Source of the DNA: Paracoccaceae bacterium
GTDB taxonomy: Bacteria; Pseudomonadota; Alphaproteobacteria; Rhodobacterales; Rhodobacteraceae
Reading direction: 5' to 3'
Assembly (NCBI GenBank): GCA_009773055.1
Contig: WOUW01000001.1
Coordinates: 63,810-127,809 of the forward strand
Length of the DNA stretch: 64,000 nucleotides
In this document: positions 28,900-37,324 of the stretch, piece by piece
Layout of the letters: every line of letters begins with the position of its first letter
Numbering within the stretch: the stretch's first letter is position 1
Translations under genes and position numbers: made by a program
Notes under the pieces: model-generated
Told to the model about the DNA's origin: nothing
The model's input: only the letters and a program-made list of their open reading frames with translations
The model's database searches: none

Positions 28900-29231
28900 A
28901 GGTCCACATACCGCCCTACAGACACATCCCCGGCCTTGCCGATGAAACGCACGTTCAGTCCTTGCGCCTCGACCCGGTAGCAGGCGGCGACGTCCGACGG
29001 CGGCCATGTGGAGCAGTATTGGCCCCCAGCAACCCACCATTTCCCCCAAGACGCCCCGGCCCCGGCCTCAGACAGGGTCCGCCCGTCCTGAAAGAAGTTC
29101 TGGGTCGATCCGTCCGGATATTGCAGCACCCGCGCGGACAACGCGGCCGTGATCCCGGCGTCATCGAGCGTGCGCCAATTCTCGGCCAAGGCCGGAGTGG
29201 TCAGCAGCAGGCAAAGCGTCAGGGTGCGCAT
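28896..29231 (-). CDS. Small exported hypothetical protein
   Basis: 111 aa with a clear signal peptide (MRTLTLCLLLTTPALA, cleavage about residue 16). The mature part has a repeated-strand look: LQYPDGSTQNFFQDGRTL, GKWWVAGGQYCSTWPPSDVAACY with two cysteines that could pair, and FIGKAGDVSVG. This resembles small periplasmic proteins of Rhodobacteraceae with a (Y)xDGSxQxFxxDG and QYCSxWPPS pattern; I know no function. Its stop overlaps the convergent dddP stop by four bases. The start was placed at the signal-peptide Met; an upstream in-frame start would bury the signal peptide. Confidence 0.7.
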   Translation of the reverse strand: MRTLTLCLLLTTPALAENWRTLDDAGITAALSARVLQYPDGSTQNFFQDGRTLSEAGAGASWGKWWVAGGQYCSTWPPSDVAACYRVEAQGLNVRFIGKAGDVSVGRYVDL

Positions 29232-29308
29232 GGCGGCAGCCTTCCGGGACCATGGGCGAAAGCCTAGCGCCCTTCCCTGCACCCGCGCCAGTCACCGCTG
29301 CGTGAGGG

Positions 29309-30211
29309 TCAGATCCCGACCTCGGCCAGAAGTCCCAGATGGTCCGATCCGAAGGCCCCGCGCGGCGCCACCTTGCCGCCTCGGGGGGCGAAGATATGGT
29401 CGATGGGGAGCGCGAACTGGTTCGACAGCCCGATGTAGCTGCCAAAGGTCGGTCCCGCCGGGCGGATGCCCAGAATGTCGGACAGCTGCTTTACCGAATT
29501 TGCCCAGCGCACCATGTTGAAGTCCCCCGCAAAGACCGCCGGGCCCTGCAGCCGGTCCAGGATCGGCAGAAGACGTTCGACATGCTCGGACTGGGCATAG
29601 GGCCACGGCCAGTGCAGATGAACCGATATCAGCCAGAAACGATCCTGACTTTCGTTCCCCGCGACAACCTGCATCGCGGCAAGGCCTGGACCACAGAAGG
29701 CGGTGTCGGGCACCGGGGACAGCCGGGTCAGGACTGCGGTTCCGCCCACTTGTCCGCCGGGACAGAACTGCTGGTAGGGGTAGACATCCCGCAGCGCCGA
29801 CAGAAGGGCGAGGTTCGGCTCGGACACCTCTTGCAGCGTCACGATCTGGGCGTCGGCAGCGCGGATATCGGCCTGAAGTGCGGTCAGATCGGCGTTCCGG
29901 AACGACATGTTCTTCTGGTAGATCGAATAGCTTCCGGGCAAGCCGGGCCAGGAATAGGCCAGAAGAACTTGCCCCCCGGTCAGCAGCGCCAGAAGCGTGG
30001 CGACAAAGGCTGCCATCCGCAGACCGGAAAAGCTTGCAAAAACTGCAAGCACCAGAATGACCGCAGACGCGATCCCACGTCCGACGGACAGCGAGTCCCC
30101 CAGGGGGTGCAGAAAGCCCAGGTAGCCGCCGGCCAGCGCAAGAATCGTGAGCCCGAGAGCCGCCCCGATTGCCAGCTGCCAGGTCCTGTTTTCCCCGTCC
30201 ATCGTCCCCAT
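29309..30211 (-). CDS. Endonuclease/exonuclease/phosphatase family membrane protein
   Basis: 300 aa. Three N-terminal membrane helices (about residues 12-33, 45-62 and 66-85) anchor an EEP domain. EEP motifs: KNMSFRNAD (N of motif I), TLQEVSEP (catalytic Glu), SVHLHWPWP, AGDFNMVRWA (Asp/Asn) and the closing GSDHLGLL (Asp-His). The fold covers exonuclease III, sphingomyelinase and inositol-phosphate phosphatases; with three helices first, a periplasmic or membrane-lipid-related hydrolase is inferred, and the substrate is unknown. GGCAGGG lies just before the chosen ATG; an alternative ATG is three codons in. Divergent from purB. Confidence 0.82.
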   Translation of the reverse strand: MGTMDGENRTWQLAIGAALGLTILALAGGYLGFLHPLGDSLSVGRGIASAVILVLAVFASFSGLRMAAFVATLLALLTGGQVLLAYSWPGLPGSYSIYQKNMSFRNADLTALQADIRAADAQIVTLQEVSEPNLALLSALRDVYPYQQFCPGGQVGGTAVLTRLSPVPDTAFCGPGLAAMQVVAGNESQDRFWLISVHLHWPWPYAQSEHVERLLPILDRLQGPAVFAGDFNMVRWANSVKQLSDILGIRPAGPTFGSYIGLSNQFALPIDHIFAPRGGKVAPRGAFGSDHLGLLAEVGI

Positions 30212-30554
30212 GCCCTGCCGGTAACCCCCGGCCCGCTATGCACACTGTCACACCTTGCCCGACGCCACATATCCCCGCGCGGGCAAACTGGTTGACGTCG
30301 TGTTTTCCTGATCAGTGCGGCATAAATGAGGAGCCGCTTTGGCAGGCTGCTGGTTTTGGCCGCAGCTTCCGCCCGGAAAAACCCAGATTTCCCGCAGGTT
30401 GCACCCCTGTCGACCGGGTTGCGCCGGAATGCCGCGCAGGTTTTGGCGCACTGGGTCGGGCCAACCCAGGCAAGTGGCTACGAGGCCCGCACCTTGCACG
30501 CCCACAGCGCACGGCGTAAGGGGGTGCACCCATTTTTGCCGCAAAGGTCGTCGC
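30212..30554. other. Intergenic region between EEP gene and purB
   Basis: 343 bp between divergent genes. It contains a TTGACG (30292-30297) that could be a -35 for purB without a well-spaced -10, and a short CATATCCCCGCGCGGGC piece (about 30267-30284) resembling the edge of the dispersed repeat at 5881. In-frame extensions of purB into it have no ribosome-binding site. I see no riboswitch I can name. Confidence 0.5.
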
Positions 30555-31859
30555 ATGATCCCGCGCTATTCCCGCCCCGACATGGTGGCAATCTGGTCCC
30601 CGGAAACCCGCTTCAACATCTGGTTCGAGATCGAGGCCCATGCCTGCGACGCACAAGCCGCGCTTGGGGTGATCCCGAAGGCCAATGCCGACGCCGTCTG
30701 GCGGGCAAAGGACGTCACCTTCGACGTCGCGCGCATCGACGAGATCGAGGCGGTCACGAAGCACGATGTGATCGCTTTCCTGACCCATCTGGCCGAACAT
30801 ATCGGGGCCGATGACGCGCGCTTTGTCCATCAGGGGATGACCAGTTCAGACGTGCTGGATACCACGCTGAACATCCAGCTGGTGCGCGCCTCGGACCTAT
30901 TGCTGAAGGGCCTGGACCGGGTGCTGGCCGCGCTGAAAGCCCGCGCGTTCGAACACAAGGACACCGTCCGCATCGGGCGGTCGCACGGCATTCATGCCGA
31001 ACCGATAACGATGGGCCTGACCTTCGCCCGCTTCTACGCCGAAATGTCGCGGAACCGTGCCCGGCTTGAGAATGCCCGAAAGGAAGTGGCCACGGGTGCC
31101 ATTTCCGGCGCGGTCGGGACCTTCGCCAACATCGACCCCCGCGTGGAAGAGCATGTCTGCAAGATGCTGGGCCTGACGCCCGAGCCGATCTCGACCCAGG
31201 TGATCCCGCGCGACCGGCATGCGATGTTCTTCGCAACGCTGGGCGTGATCGCCTCGGGCATCGAGAACATCGCGACCGAGATCCGCCACATGCAGCGGAC
31301 CGAGGTGCTGGAGGCCGAAGAGTTCTTTTCGCCCGGCCAGAAGGGCTCGTCGGCGATGCCGCACAAACGCAACCCGGTTCTTAGCGAGAACCTGACCGGC
31401 CTTGCGCGGCTGGTGCGGATGGCGGTGGTCCCGGCGCTGGAGAACGTGGCCCTGTGGCACGAACGTGACATCAGCCATTCCTCGGTCGAACGGATGATCG
31501 GCCCGGACGCCACGATCACGCTGGATTTCGCGCTGCATCGGCTGGCCGGTCTGATCGAAAAGCTGGTGATCTACCCGGATAACATGTTGAAGAACCTGAA
31601 CAAGTTCCAAGGACTGGTGATGTCACAGCGCGTGCTTCTGGCGCTGACCCAGGCAGGTGTCAGCCGCGAAGACAGCTACCGGCTGGTGCAGCGCAACGCG
31701 ATGAAGGTCTGGGAAAAGGGCGCAGATTTCAAGACCGAGCTGCTGGCCGACCCCGAGGTGACCGCGGCCCTGTCGCCCGCCGAGATCGAAGAGAAATTCG
31801 ACCTTGGCTACCACACCCGCCATGTCGACACGATTTTCGCCCGGGTGTTCGGCGGCTGA
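30555..31859 (+). CDS. purB: Adenylosuccinate lyase
   Basis: 434 aa of the fumarase/aspartase superfamily. The superfamily signature is SSAMPHKRNPVLSENL (near residue 263); the catalytic His/Lys context also appears in QGMTSSDVLDTTLN (near 92) and RSHGIHAEPITMG (near 140). N-terminal MIPRYSRPDM is typical. It acts twice in purine synthesis: SAICAR to AICAR and adenylosuccinate to AMP. ATG 30555 has AAAGG seven bases upstream. A 343-bp leader separates it from the divergent EEP gene. Confidence 0.96.
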   Translation: MIPRYSRPDMVAIWSPETRFNIWFEIEAHACDAQAALGVIPKANADAVWRAKDVTFDVARIDEIEAVTKHDVIAFLTHLAEHIGADDARFVHQGMTSSDVLDTTLNIQLVRASDLLLKGLDRVLAALKARAFEHKDTVRIGRSHGIHAEPITMGLTFARFYAEMSRNRARLENARKEVATGAISGAVGTFANIDPRVEEHVCKMLGLTPEPISTQVIPRDRHAMFFATLGVIASGIENIATEIRHMQRTEVLEAEEFFSPGQKGSSAMPHKRNPVLSENLTGLARLVRMAVVPALENVALWHERDISHSSVERMIGPDATITLDFALHRLAGLIEKLVIYPDNMLKNLNKFQGLVMSQRVLLALTQAGVSREDSYRLVQRNAMKVWEKGADFKTELLADPEVTAALSPAEIEEKFDLGYHTRHVDTIFARVFGG

Positions 31860-31980
31860 CGCGGCCCGCCCCAAAGCGCCTGTCGCCAATTCGCAACTCA
31901 ACTGCCATGGATGCGTCACGCGCGTGTCGCGCGATACGGCTTTGATGTCTGGACTGTCCCCGCAGCCACAGGAGAGCCCC

Positions 31981-32271
31981 ATGAGCGAAGACCTCGACAT
32001 CGAAGTCAGCCACGACGTTTCCAGCTTCGTCGCCGAATTGCGCCGTCTTGCCGATGCGCTGGAAAGCGGCGCCGACTATTCCATCCAGGTCGACGGCGAA
32101 GACGTCACGATCCCCGCCGATGCCGACTTCGCGGTCGCACTGGAGCGCGAGGATGGTGACAGCGAGCTTGAGTTCCAGATCACCTGGAGCAGCGCCGAAG
32201 ACGAGGGCGACGCTTCGGAAGACGAGGGCGAGCCGTCCGAGGACGAGGACAAGGAAGCCCTGTCCGCCTGA
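31981..32271 (+). CDS. Amphi-Trp domain protein
   Basis: 96 aa. Residues 1-65 form an amphi-Trp domain: EVSHDVSSFVAELRRLADALESGA, then a VDGEDVTIPADADFAVALEREDGDSELEFQITW hairpin ending in the conserved Trp. The C-terminal 28 residues are almost all Asp, Glu and Ser, giving a strongly acidic tail. Function of the family is unknown. AGGAGA lies 5-10 bases before the ATG, which strongly supports this start. Alone, 121 bp after purB. Confidence 0.8.
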   Translation: MSEDLDIEVSHDVSSFVAELRRLADALESGADYSIQVDGEDVTIPADADFAVALEREDGDSELEFQITWSSAEDEGDASEDEGEPSEDEDKEALSA

Positions 32272-32501
32272 CCCTGTGCCGCCGGTTTCCCCGGGAACCA
32301 GCGCGACCGCCCCGGCGCAACACCGGCCCGATGCCTGAAGCGGCCTTGGGCCGGCACGACTGCGAGCGCCCTTCTACAGACGCAGGGTGCGGACTGCATA
32401 ACAGAAGCGTGAACGCAGTCGTCCGCCCGGTCCGGATTTTCCAGACTTGCCAGATCGCCAGGCGTGCTACCTTTTCGGTCAGACCCGCGAAAGGAAACCT
32501 G

Positions 32502-33050
32502 ATGCGCACGACCCTTGCCGCCGCCGCGACCGCCGCCATTCTGGTCTTCCTTCCTCTTGGCGCCTTTGCCGTTGGCAGCGATGACAGCGAACCGCCGAAG
32601 CCGACCGAGACCATCACCGAGTGCGAAGAGGGACTGGTCTGGGACGAAAAGACCAAGGCCTGCGTCAAACCCGAGGACACCAGCCTGAACGATGACCAAC
32701 GCTTTCGCGCGGTGCGCGAACTGGCCTATGCCGGACGGCACGACGAAGCGATGCAGGTCCTCGCCGCGATGACGGAGGGCGAGACCAGCCGCGTGATGAC
32801 CTACCGCGGCTTCCTTCTGCGGCAGACCGGCCAGATCGAGGCCGGGATCGCAGCCTATGAACGCGCCCTTGCCCTCGACCCCGCGAATATCCTCGCGCGC
32901 AGCTATTACGGCCAGCTGCTTGTCCAGATGGACGAGATCGCCATGGCCACCGACCAGCTGGCGCAGATCCGCGTCCATGGCGGTGCGGGCACCTGGGCCG
33001 AACGTGCGCTGCAGACCGCGATCAAAACCGGAGTGACCTATACGTTCTGA
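32502..33050 (+). CDS. Exported TPR protein with a Cys motif
   Basis: 182 aa. Signal peptide of 23 residues (ends AFA-VG). A short motif Cys41-x12-Cys54 with GLVWDEKTKACV follows, then two or three tetratricopeptide-like helical pairs (about 65-165; RFRAVRELAYAGRHDEAMQVL, GQIEAGIAAYERALALDPANILARSYYGQLL). TPRs mediate protein-protein contact, here in the periplasm. The start has AAGGAAACCTG upstream. The downstream tiny gene repeats the same Cys-x12-Cys motif (33 bp after the stop), so the two probably form a pair. Partner and process unknown. Confidence 0.8.
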   Translation: MRTTLAAAATAAILVFLPLGAFAVGSDDSEPPKPTETITECEEGLVWDEKTKACVKPEDTSLNDDQRFRAVRELAYAGRHDEAMQVLAAMTEGETSRVMTYRGFLLRQTGQIEAGIAAYERALALDPANILARSYYGQLLVQMDEIAMATDQLAQIRVHGGAGTWAERALQTAIKTGVTYTF

Positions 33051-33083
33051 CACCTGAAATACCGATAACCCAAGGAGGACTAG

Positions 33084-33251
33084 ATGAAGCCAGCCACGAT
33101 CTTCGCCGTTCTCGCCTTCACCCTTCTGCCGACGCTTGCCGCCGCCGCAGGCTGTATGGGCGGTCACAGCGACCAGTCTGCAGCAAGCTGCATGGCGGGC
33201 ATGGTCTGGGACACGACCAAGGGCACTTGTGTCGAAAAACCGACCAGCTGA
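33084..33251 (+). CDS. 55-aa exported peptide with Cys-x12-Cys VWD motif
   Basis: Signal peptide to about residue 22, then a 33-residue mature peptide with Cys24, Cys36 and Cys49. The MAGMVWDTTKGT stretch between Cys36 and Cys49 parallels the same-spaced motif (Cys41 to Cys54) of the TPR protein just upstream, resembling half of a chitin-binding-type-2 loop (CxxGxVWDxxTxxCV). Translation is well supported: CAAGGAGG stands 8 bases before the ATG. Likely co-transcribed with the TPR gene. No known family recognised. Confidence 0.7.
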   Translation: MKPATIFAVLAFTLLPTLAAAAGCMGGHSDQSAASCMAGMVWDTTKGTCVEKPTS

Positions 33252-33321
33252 CCCGCAGCGGTCAAGGTCCCGTTAACCCGAGGCTGCGAGGGTTCTCTCG
33301 ACAGGAATCGATGAGGACCCG

Positions 33322-34398
33322 ATGCCGCAGGACATGGTACCGCTCGCCCGTATCATCCCGGAACGCCGGATTGTGCAGGTTGCACCGCTGCCGCGCCGTG
33401 TGCTGACGCCACGGCAGAAGGCGGCAGTGATTGTGCGCTACCTCCTCAGCGACGGCACGGCCTTGCCCCTCTCCTCACTTCCCGAACACATGCAGGCAGC
33501 ACTTGCCGAACAGATGGGGCAGATGCGGCTGGTCGACCGGACGACGCTGGATGACGTGGTGTCGGAATTTCTGGCCGAACTTGAATCCGTCGGCCTCGCC
33601 TTCCCCGGCGGGATCGAGGGGGCTTTGACAATGATGGATGGTCACATCTCGCAGTCGGCCGCGCAACGGCTGCGGCGGATGTCGTCGACCTCGTCCAAGA
33701 TCGACCCCTGGGAACGCATCATGGCGCTGCCCACCGACCGACTGTTGCCTATCCTGGTGAACGAGGCGGTCGAGGTTGGCGCTGTCATGCTGTCAAAGCT
33801 GCCGGTCGCGAAGGCGGCAGAGCTTCTGGGAAAGCTTCCCGGCGATCGCGCTCGCCGCGTGGCCTTTGCCGTGTCGCTGACCGGCAATGTCGATCCCGAA
33901 ACCGTGCGCCGGATCGGGGCGGCCCTGCTGGCCGAACTGGACAACCAGCCCCCCAAAGCCTTCGACATCGGCCCGGTCGAACGGGTGGGGGCAATCCTGA
34001 ACGTCTCGCCCTCGCTGACCCGCGACGACGTGCTGCAGGGGCTTGAGGCCGAGGATGCCGCCTTTGCCGCCGAAGTCCGGAAGGCGATTTTCACCTTCGT
34101 CCACATCCCCACGCGGCTCAATCCGCGCGACACGCCGAAGCTCACCCGCCTGGTCGAACAGCCGCAGCTGGTCACCGCACTTGCTGCCGCGATGGGTAAA
34201 CCGGGGCTGGAAGAAGCGGCCGAGTTCATCTTGGCCAACATCTCGCAACGGCTCGCCCAGGGCCTGCGCGAGGAGATGGGCACCCGGGGCCGGGTCAAGG
34301 ACAAGGACGCCGAAGAGGCGATGACCGCCATCATCGGCGCGATCCGCACGCTGGAGACGTCCGGCGAAATCACCCTGATCCAGCCGGAGGATGCCTAG
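33322..34398 (+). CDS. fliG: FliG-like flagellar motor switch protein, isolated gene
   Basis: 358 aa with FliG layout: N-terminal domain (RQKAAVIVRYLL...DRTTLDDVVSEFL), middle domain with KLPVAKAAELLGKLP, and C-terminal domain with RVGAILN, RKAIFTFVHIPTRL, ISQRLAQGLREEMGTRGRVKDKDAEEAM. FliG couples the MS ring to the C ring and contacts the stator. The canonical middle-domain EHPQ motif is not conserved (NEAVEVGAVML at that place), which is typical of a divergent rhodobacterial FliG. No other flagellar gene is in the window. GAGGACCCG precedes the start. Confidence 0.75.
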   Translation: MPQDMVPLARIIPERRIVQVAPLPRRVLTPRQKAAVIVRYLLSDGTALPLSSLPEHMQAALAEQMGQMRLVDRTTLDDVVSEFLAELESVGLAFPGGIEGALTMMDGHISQSAAQRLRRMSSTSSKIDPWERIMALPTDRLLPILVNEAVEVGAVMLSKLPVAKAAELLGKLPGDRARRVAFAVSLTGNVDPETVRRIGAALLAELDNQPPKAFDIGPVERVGAILNVSPSLTRDDVLQGLEAEDAAFAAEVRKAIFTFVHIPTRLNPRDTPKLTRLVEQPQLVTALAAAMGKPGLEEAAEFILANISQRLAQGLREEMGTRGRVKDKDAEEAMTAIIGAIRTLETSGEITLIQPEDA

Positions 34399-34701
34399 AC
34401 CGGGATGACGTGTGTCGGAAAGAAGCCTGTCGACAGAGTGCGACAGAGTGACCCAAGAGTTCCCTGGAAGGACATTGAGCCTTATCCATGGTCGGTTGCC
34501 GGTGCCGACGTGCGGTAAGTTTCCGCGACTGCCCGTCTCGCCTTTGCCGGACGCTGTCTGACGCAGATATCAGCGATCCGCTGTCCCCCGGGTCCAAGGG
34601 CTAGTCGGCCACATGGCACGACACATCCGCTTTCGTCGTACAGGCCTCAATCGAAAAACAGGTGTGGCGGAGCGCAGGCCCCGCCATCTTGGTTCGGTGG
34701 C
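34399..34701. other. Intergenic region between fliG and outer-membrane protein gene
   Basis: 303 bp between convergent genes. It contains a perfect 10-bp tandem duplication CGACAGAGTG at 34431-34450 and a weak GGCGG/CCGCC stem near 34664-34685 that may help end transcription from the minus strand. Nothing else recognised. Confidence 0.5.
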
Positions 34702-35277
34702 TCAGAAGCGATAGTCGAGCCGGAGTGCAACTTCGCTGTTTTCCATGTCGAACCCGGTGCTGTCGAAGTTGGTCTTGTTCTCGACCAGGTATTCCAGACC
34801 GACAGCAACGCGCTGCGAAACCGCGACCTTCGCGCCGAGACCGTAGATCGTCACGGTGTCCGAGAACTGGCTTACCCCGCCGATGTCATAGCTCGACAGG
34901 CCGACAAAGCCGTAGGGCATCACGCGCCCTGCGCCATAGCCGCCGATCAGCTTCAGCCGGGTCGCGGTCCAGTCATTCGACGGGAACGCATCGTAGTCGC
35001 CCTTGGCATAGGCAACTTCGCCCCCCACGACCAACGTGCCGAAGTCGCGCAGATAGCCCGCCTGCAGGCCATATCCAGTGGTGCCGTCGCTGGTCGCGCC
35101 GCCATTGTCGCTGAACGTGCCCGAGATCGCCGACAGACCGATATAGAACCCGGTCCAGTCGTATCCGGCGGGGGCTGCAGGGGCGACGACAGCCGGATCA
35201 TCGGCTACAACCACCGGCCCGCCCGCCTGTGCCGCACCGGCAGCAACCATCAACGCCACGGCGAGAACTTGTCTCAT
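34702..35277 (-). CDS. Outer-membrane beta-barrel protein (OmpA/Opa-like)
   Basis: 191 aa. Signal peptide ending AAQA-GG near residue 19, a short Pro/Ala linker, then alternating amphipathic strands beginning YDWTGFYIGLSAI and containing GYGLQAGYLRDFGTLVVGGEVAYAKGD and YGLGAKVAVSQRVAVGLEYLVENKT, ending with the C-terminal Phe (RLDYRF) recognised by the BAM complex. The length fits an eight-stranded barrel. Function may be structural or surface protection; not further assignable. TAGGAGA precedes the ATG and the upstream region is unusually A+T-rich. Confidence 0.85.
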   Translation of the reverse strand: MRQVLAVALMVAAGAAQAGGPVVVADDPAVVAPAAPAGYDWTGFYIGLSAISGTFSDNGGATSDGTTGYGLQAGYLRDFGTLVVGGEVAYAKGDYDAFPSNDWTATRLKLIGGYGAGRVMPYGFVGLSSYDIGGVSQFSDTVTIYGLGAKVAVSQRVAVGLEYLVENKTNFDSTGFDMENSEVALRLDYRF

Positions 35278-35500
35278 GATGAATCTCCTATCAAAATCAT
35301 GAATATAAACATTTCATAAACCAAATCTCTTCCTTTGGAAGGCCAGAAATCCTGACCTTCGTTGCAAAATGCGGCACAATCGGCACCCATCGTTGCAGCC
35401 TGCCAAGTCCGTTTGCTGCAATCCCGATCCGCGGCGCCTCTGCGCTTTCCCAGATGACCGGCCCCTTGCGCAGACCCGGACCGGTGCCTAGAACGGGCAA

Positions 35501-36382
35501 ATGTCGGTCGCACCACACTCTCAGGTCACGCGCGGCGTGGCGTTGATGATCCTGGCGATCTTCTTCTTCACCGCGATGGATGCGACGGCCAAGGGGCTGA
35601 TCGCGCGCTATCCCGCCCCGCAGGTGATCTGGGTCCGCTTTGCCGGGCAACTGGCGCTGGTGCTGATCATCCTTGGGCCCCGGCTTGGTCCCGCCTTGCG
35701 CACGCGATTTCCGGGGCTGCACTTCTGGCGGTCGCTGTCGCAGTTCGGCGCGACCGCCTTCTTCTTCATGTCCCTGCCGCATGTCGGGCTGGCCGAAGCG
35801 ACGGCCATTGCTGACATCAACCCGGTGCTGATCACGCTGGGAGCGGCCTTGTTTCTGGGCGAAAGACTGGGGCCGCGTCGCATCGCGGGGGTCGCCGTCG
35901 CGCTGGCGGGCGCGCTGATCGTGATTCGCCCAGGTGCGGGGGTCTTCTCGTGGTGGGCGATCCTGCCACTGTTCTGTGCCGTGTCCTATGCCGCAAGCGC
36001 ACTTTTGACCCGGAAGATCGGCGCGCAGGAAAGCGTCTGGGGCTCGATGGTGTATGCCTCGCTTTTTGGAACACTGGCGTCGGGCGCGGCCCTGCCCTTC
36101 GTCTGGGAGCCGGTGGCGGCGGGGGACCTTTGGCAATTCGGGCTGATCGCCTGCCTTGGGACTTTGGCGCAATTGTGCATCATCCGGAGCTTTTCGATCA
36201 CCGAGGCCTCGGTGGTCGCGCCCTTTGCCTATCTGGGCATTGTCTTCGCGACAATCTGGGGGGCGGTGCTTTACGACCATTGGCCGGATCGGTGGACAGT
36301 GATCGGTGCGCTTGTGATCGTGGGCGCGGGACTTTATGTCTGGAACCGCGAAAACCGGGCGTCGCGCGCGCCAAAGCCCTGA
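35501..36382 (+). CDS. EamA/DMT family transporter
   Basis: 293 aa with about ten transmembrane helices arranged as two EamA repeats (residues 12-140 and 148-285). GYxxxxxxA-like features such as AIADINPVLITLGAALFLGERL and the second-repeat SFSITEASVVAPFAYLGIVFATIWG are characteristic of RhaT/EamA drug-metabolite transporters. Such carriers usually export metabolites or amino acids; substrate unknown. The start follows AACGGGCAA. The acyltransferase gene begins 8 bp after its stop, so the two are likely an operon. Confidence 0.88.
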   Translation: MSVAPHSQVTRGVALMILAIFFFTAMDATAKGLIARYPAPQVIWVRFAGQLALVLIILGPRLGPALRTRFPGLHFWRSLSQFGATAFFFMSLPHVGLAEATAIADINPVLITLGAALFLGERLGPRRIAGVAVALAGALIVIRPGAGVFSWWAILPLFCAVSYAASALLTRKIGAQESVWGSMVYASLFGTLASGAALPFVWEPVAAGDLWQFGLIACLGTLAQLCIIRSFSITEASVVAPFAYLGIVFATIWGAVLYDHWPDRWTVIGALVIVGAGLYVWNRENRASRAPKP

Positions 36383-36390
36383 AGGCCCCG

Positions 36391-37299
36391 ATGTCAACCG
36401 ACGGCCCAGAACCACTGCCTGCCCGCCCTCCGTTCCGGCCCGATCATTTCCTGGTCAACTTTGCCGCGCGCGGGCTGATCGGGCTGGCTCTTGTGTTGCC
36501 ATATTCTTGGCGAGTGGGATTTGTCGGCTGGCTGATGCGGTGGGTGATCGGACCCGTGGCGGGCTATGGTGCCCGGGCCCGCGAAAACCTGGCGCTGGTC
36601 TGGCCTGACCGGCCGGAAGCAGAGCGTCTGGCAATCGCCGAGGCCTCGCTGGACAATGCCGGGCGAACCCTGATCGAGAATTACTCCACCCGTGCCTTCC
36701 TGGCCCGGGCGCAAAAAATCGAGCCCGAGGGTCCGGGCTATGCAGCCCTTGTCGCCGCGCAGGCGGCAAAGCGACCGGTGATCCTGATTTCGGGCCATTT
36801 CGGCAATTACGAGGCGGCACGGGCTGCTCTTGTGGCGCGGGGGTTCGACATCGGCGGGCTCTATCGCAACCTGTCGAACCGCTATTTCAACGCGCATTAC
36901 GTCGAGACGATGCAGGCCTTCGGGGGGCCGGTCTTTCCGCAGGGCCGGGCCGGAACGGCGGGCTTTGTCCGGCATCTGAAGGCGGGCGGGCAGCTGGTGC
37001 TGCTGTTCGATCAGGATGTGGCGGGGGCGCCGGCGCTGCCCTTTCTTGGGCATCCTGCGCGCACCGCCCTGTCGGCTGCCGAACTTGCACTGCGGTTTGG
37101 GGCGGATCTGATCCCGTTCTTCGCAACCCGACTTCCGGACGGCCTGAGTTTCCGCGTCACGCTTGACGCACCCGTGCCACCCGGCGACCCCGAGACGATG
37201 ATGCGCCAGGTGACCGCAGCGCTGGAGACACGCGTGCTGGCCGAGCCCGGACAGTGGTTCTGGATTCACCGGCGCTGGAAGGGTGGCGGACAGGCCTGA
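36391..37299 (+). CDS. LpxL/HtrB-type lysophospholipid or lipid A acyltransferase
   Basis: 302 aa. An N-terminal hydrophobic region (about 25-60) anchors it to the inner membrane. The acyltransferase HX4E motif is HFGNYE (His136-Glu141), followed by GLYRNLSNRYFN, FDQDVAGAP and the ending PGQWFWIHRRWK that typifies the LpxL/LpxM family. It probably adds a secondary acyl chain to lipid A precursor, though the family also includes ornithine-lipid-type acyltransferases. The in-frame stretch upstream overlaps the transporter gene and was excluded; the start follows CTGAAGGCCCCG. Co-transcribed with the EamA gene. Confidence 0.88.
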   Translation: MSTDGPEPLPARPPFRPDHFLVNFAARGLIGLALVLPYSWRVGFVGWLMRWVIGPVAGYGARARENLALVWPDRPEAERLAIAEASLDNAGRTLIENYSTRAFLARAQKIEPEGPGYAALVAAQAAKRPVILISGHFGNYEAARAALVARGFDIGGLYRNLSNRYFNAHYVETMQAFGGPVFPQGRAGTAGFVRHLKAGGQLVLLFDQDVAGAPALPFLGHPARTALSAAELALRFGADLIPFFATRLPDGLSFRVTLDAPVPPGDPETMMRQVTAALETRVLAEPGQWFWIHRRWKGGGQA

Positions 37300-37324
37300 G
37301 GCAGGCTGCGCGCCCCGCCCTGGT

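Noticed and set aside
26809-29049. 746-codon minus-strand open frame
   Set aside because: Antisense to dddP and partly the truncated demethylase in the wrong frame; no recognisable domain.
30326-30554. Possible small gene with a leader-like start upstream of purB
   Set aside because: Starts MRSRFGRLLVLAAA, but there is no ribosome-binding site, the frame runs on into purB out of frame and the rest is low-complexity.
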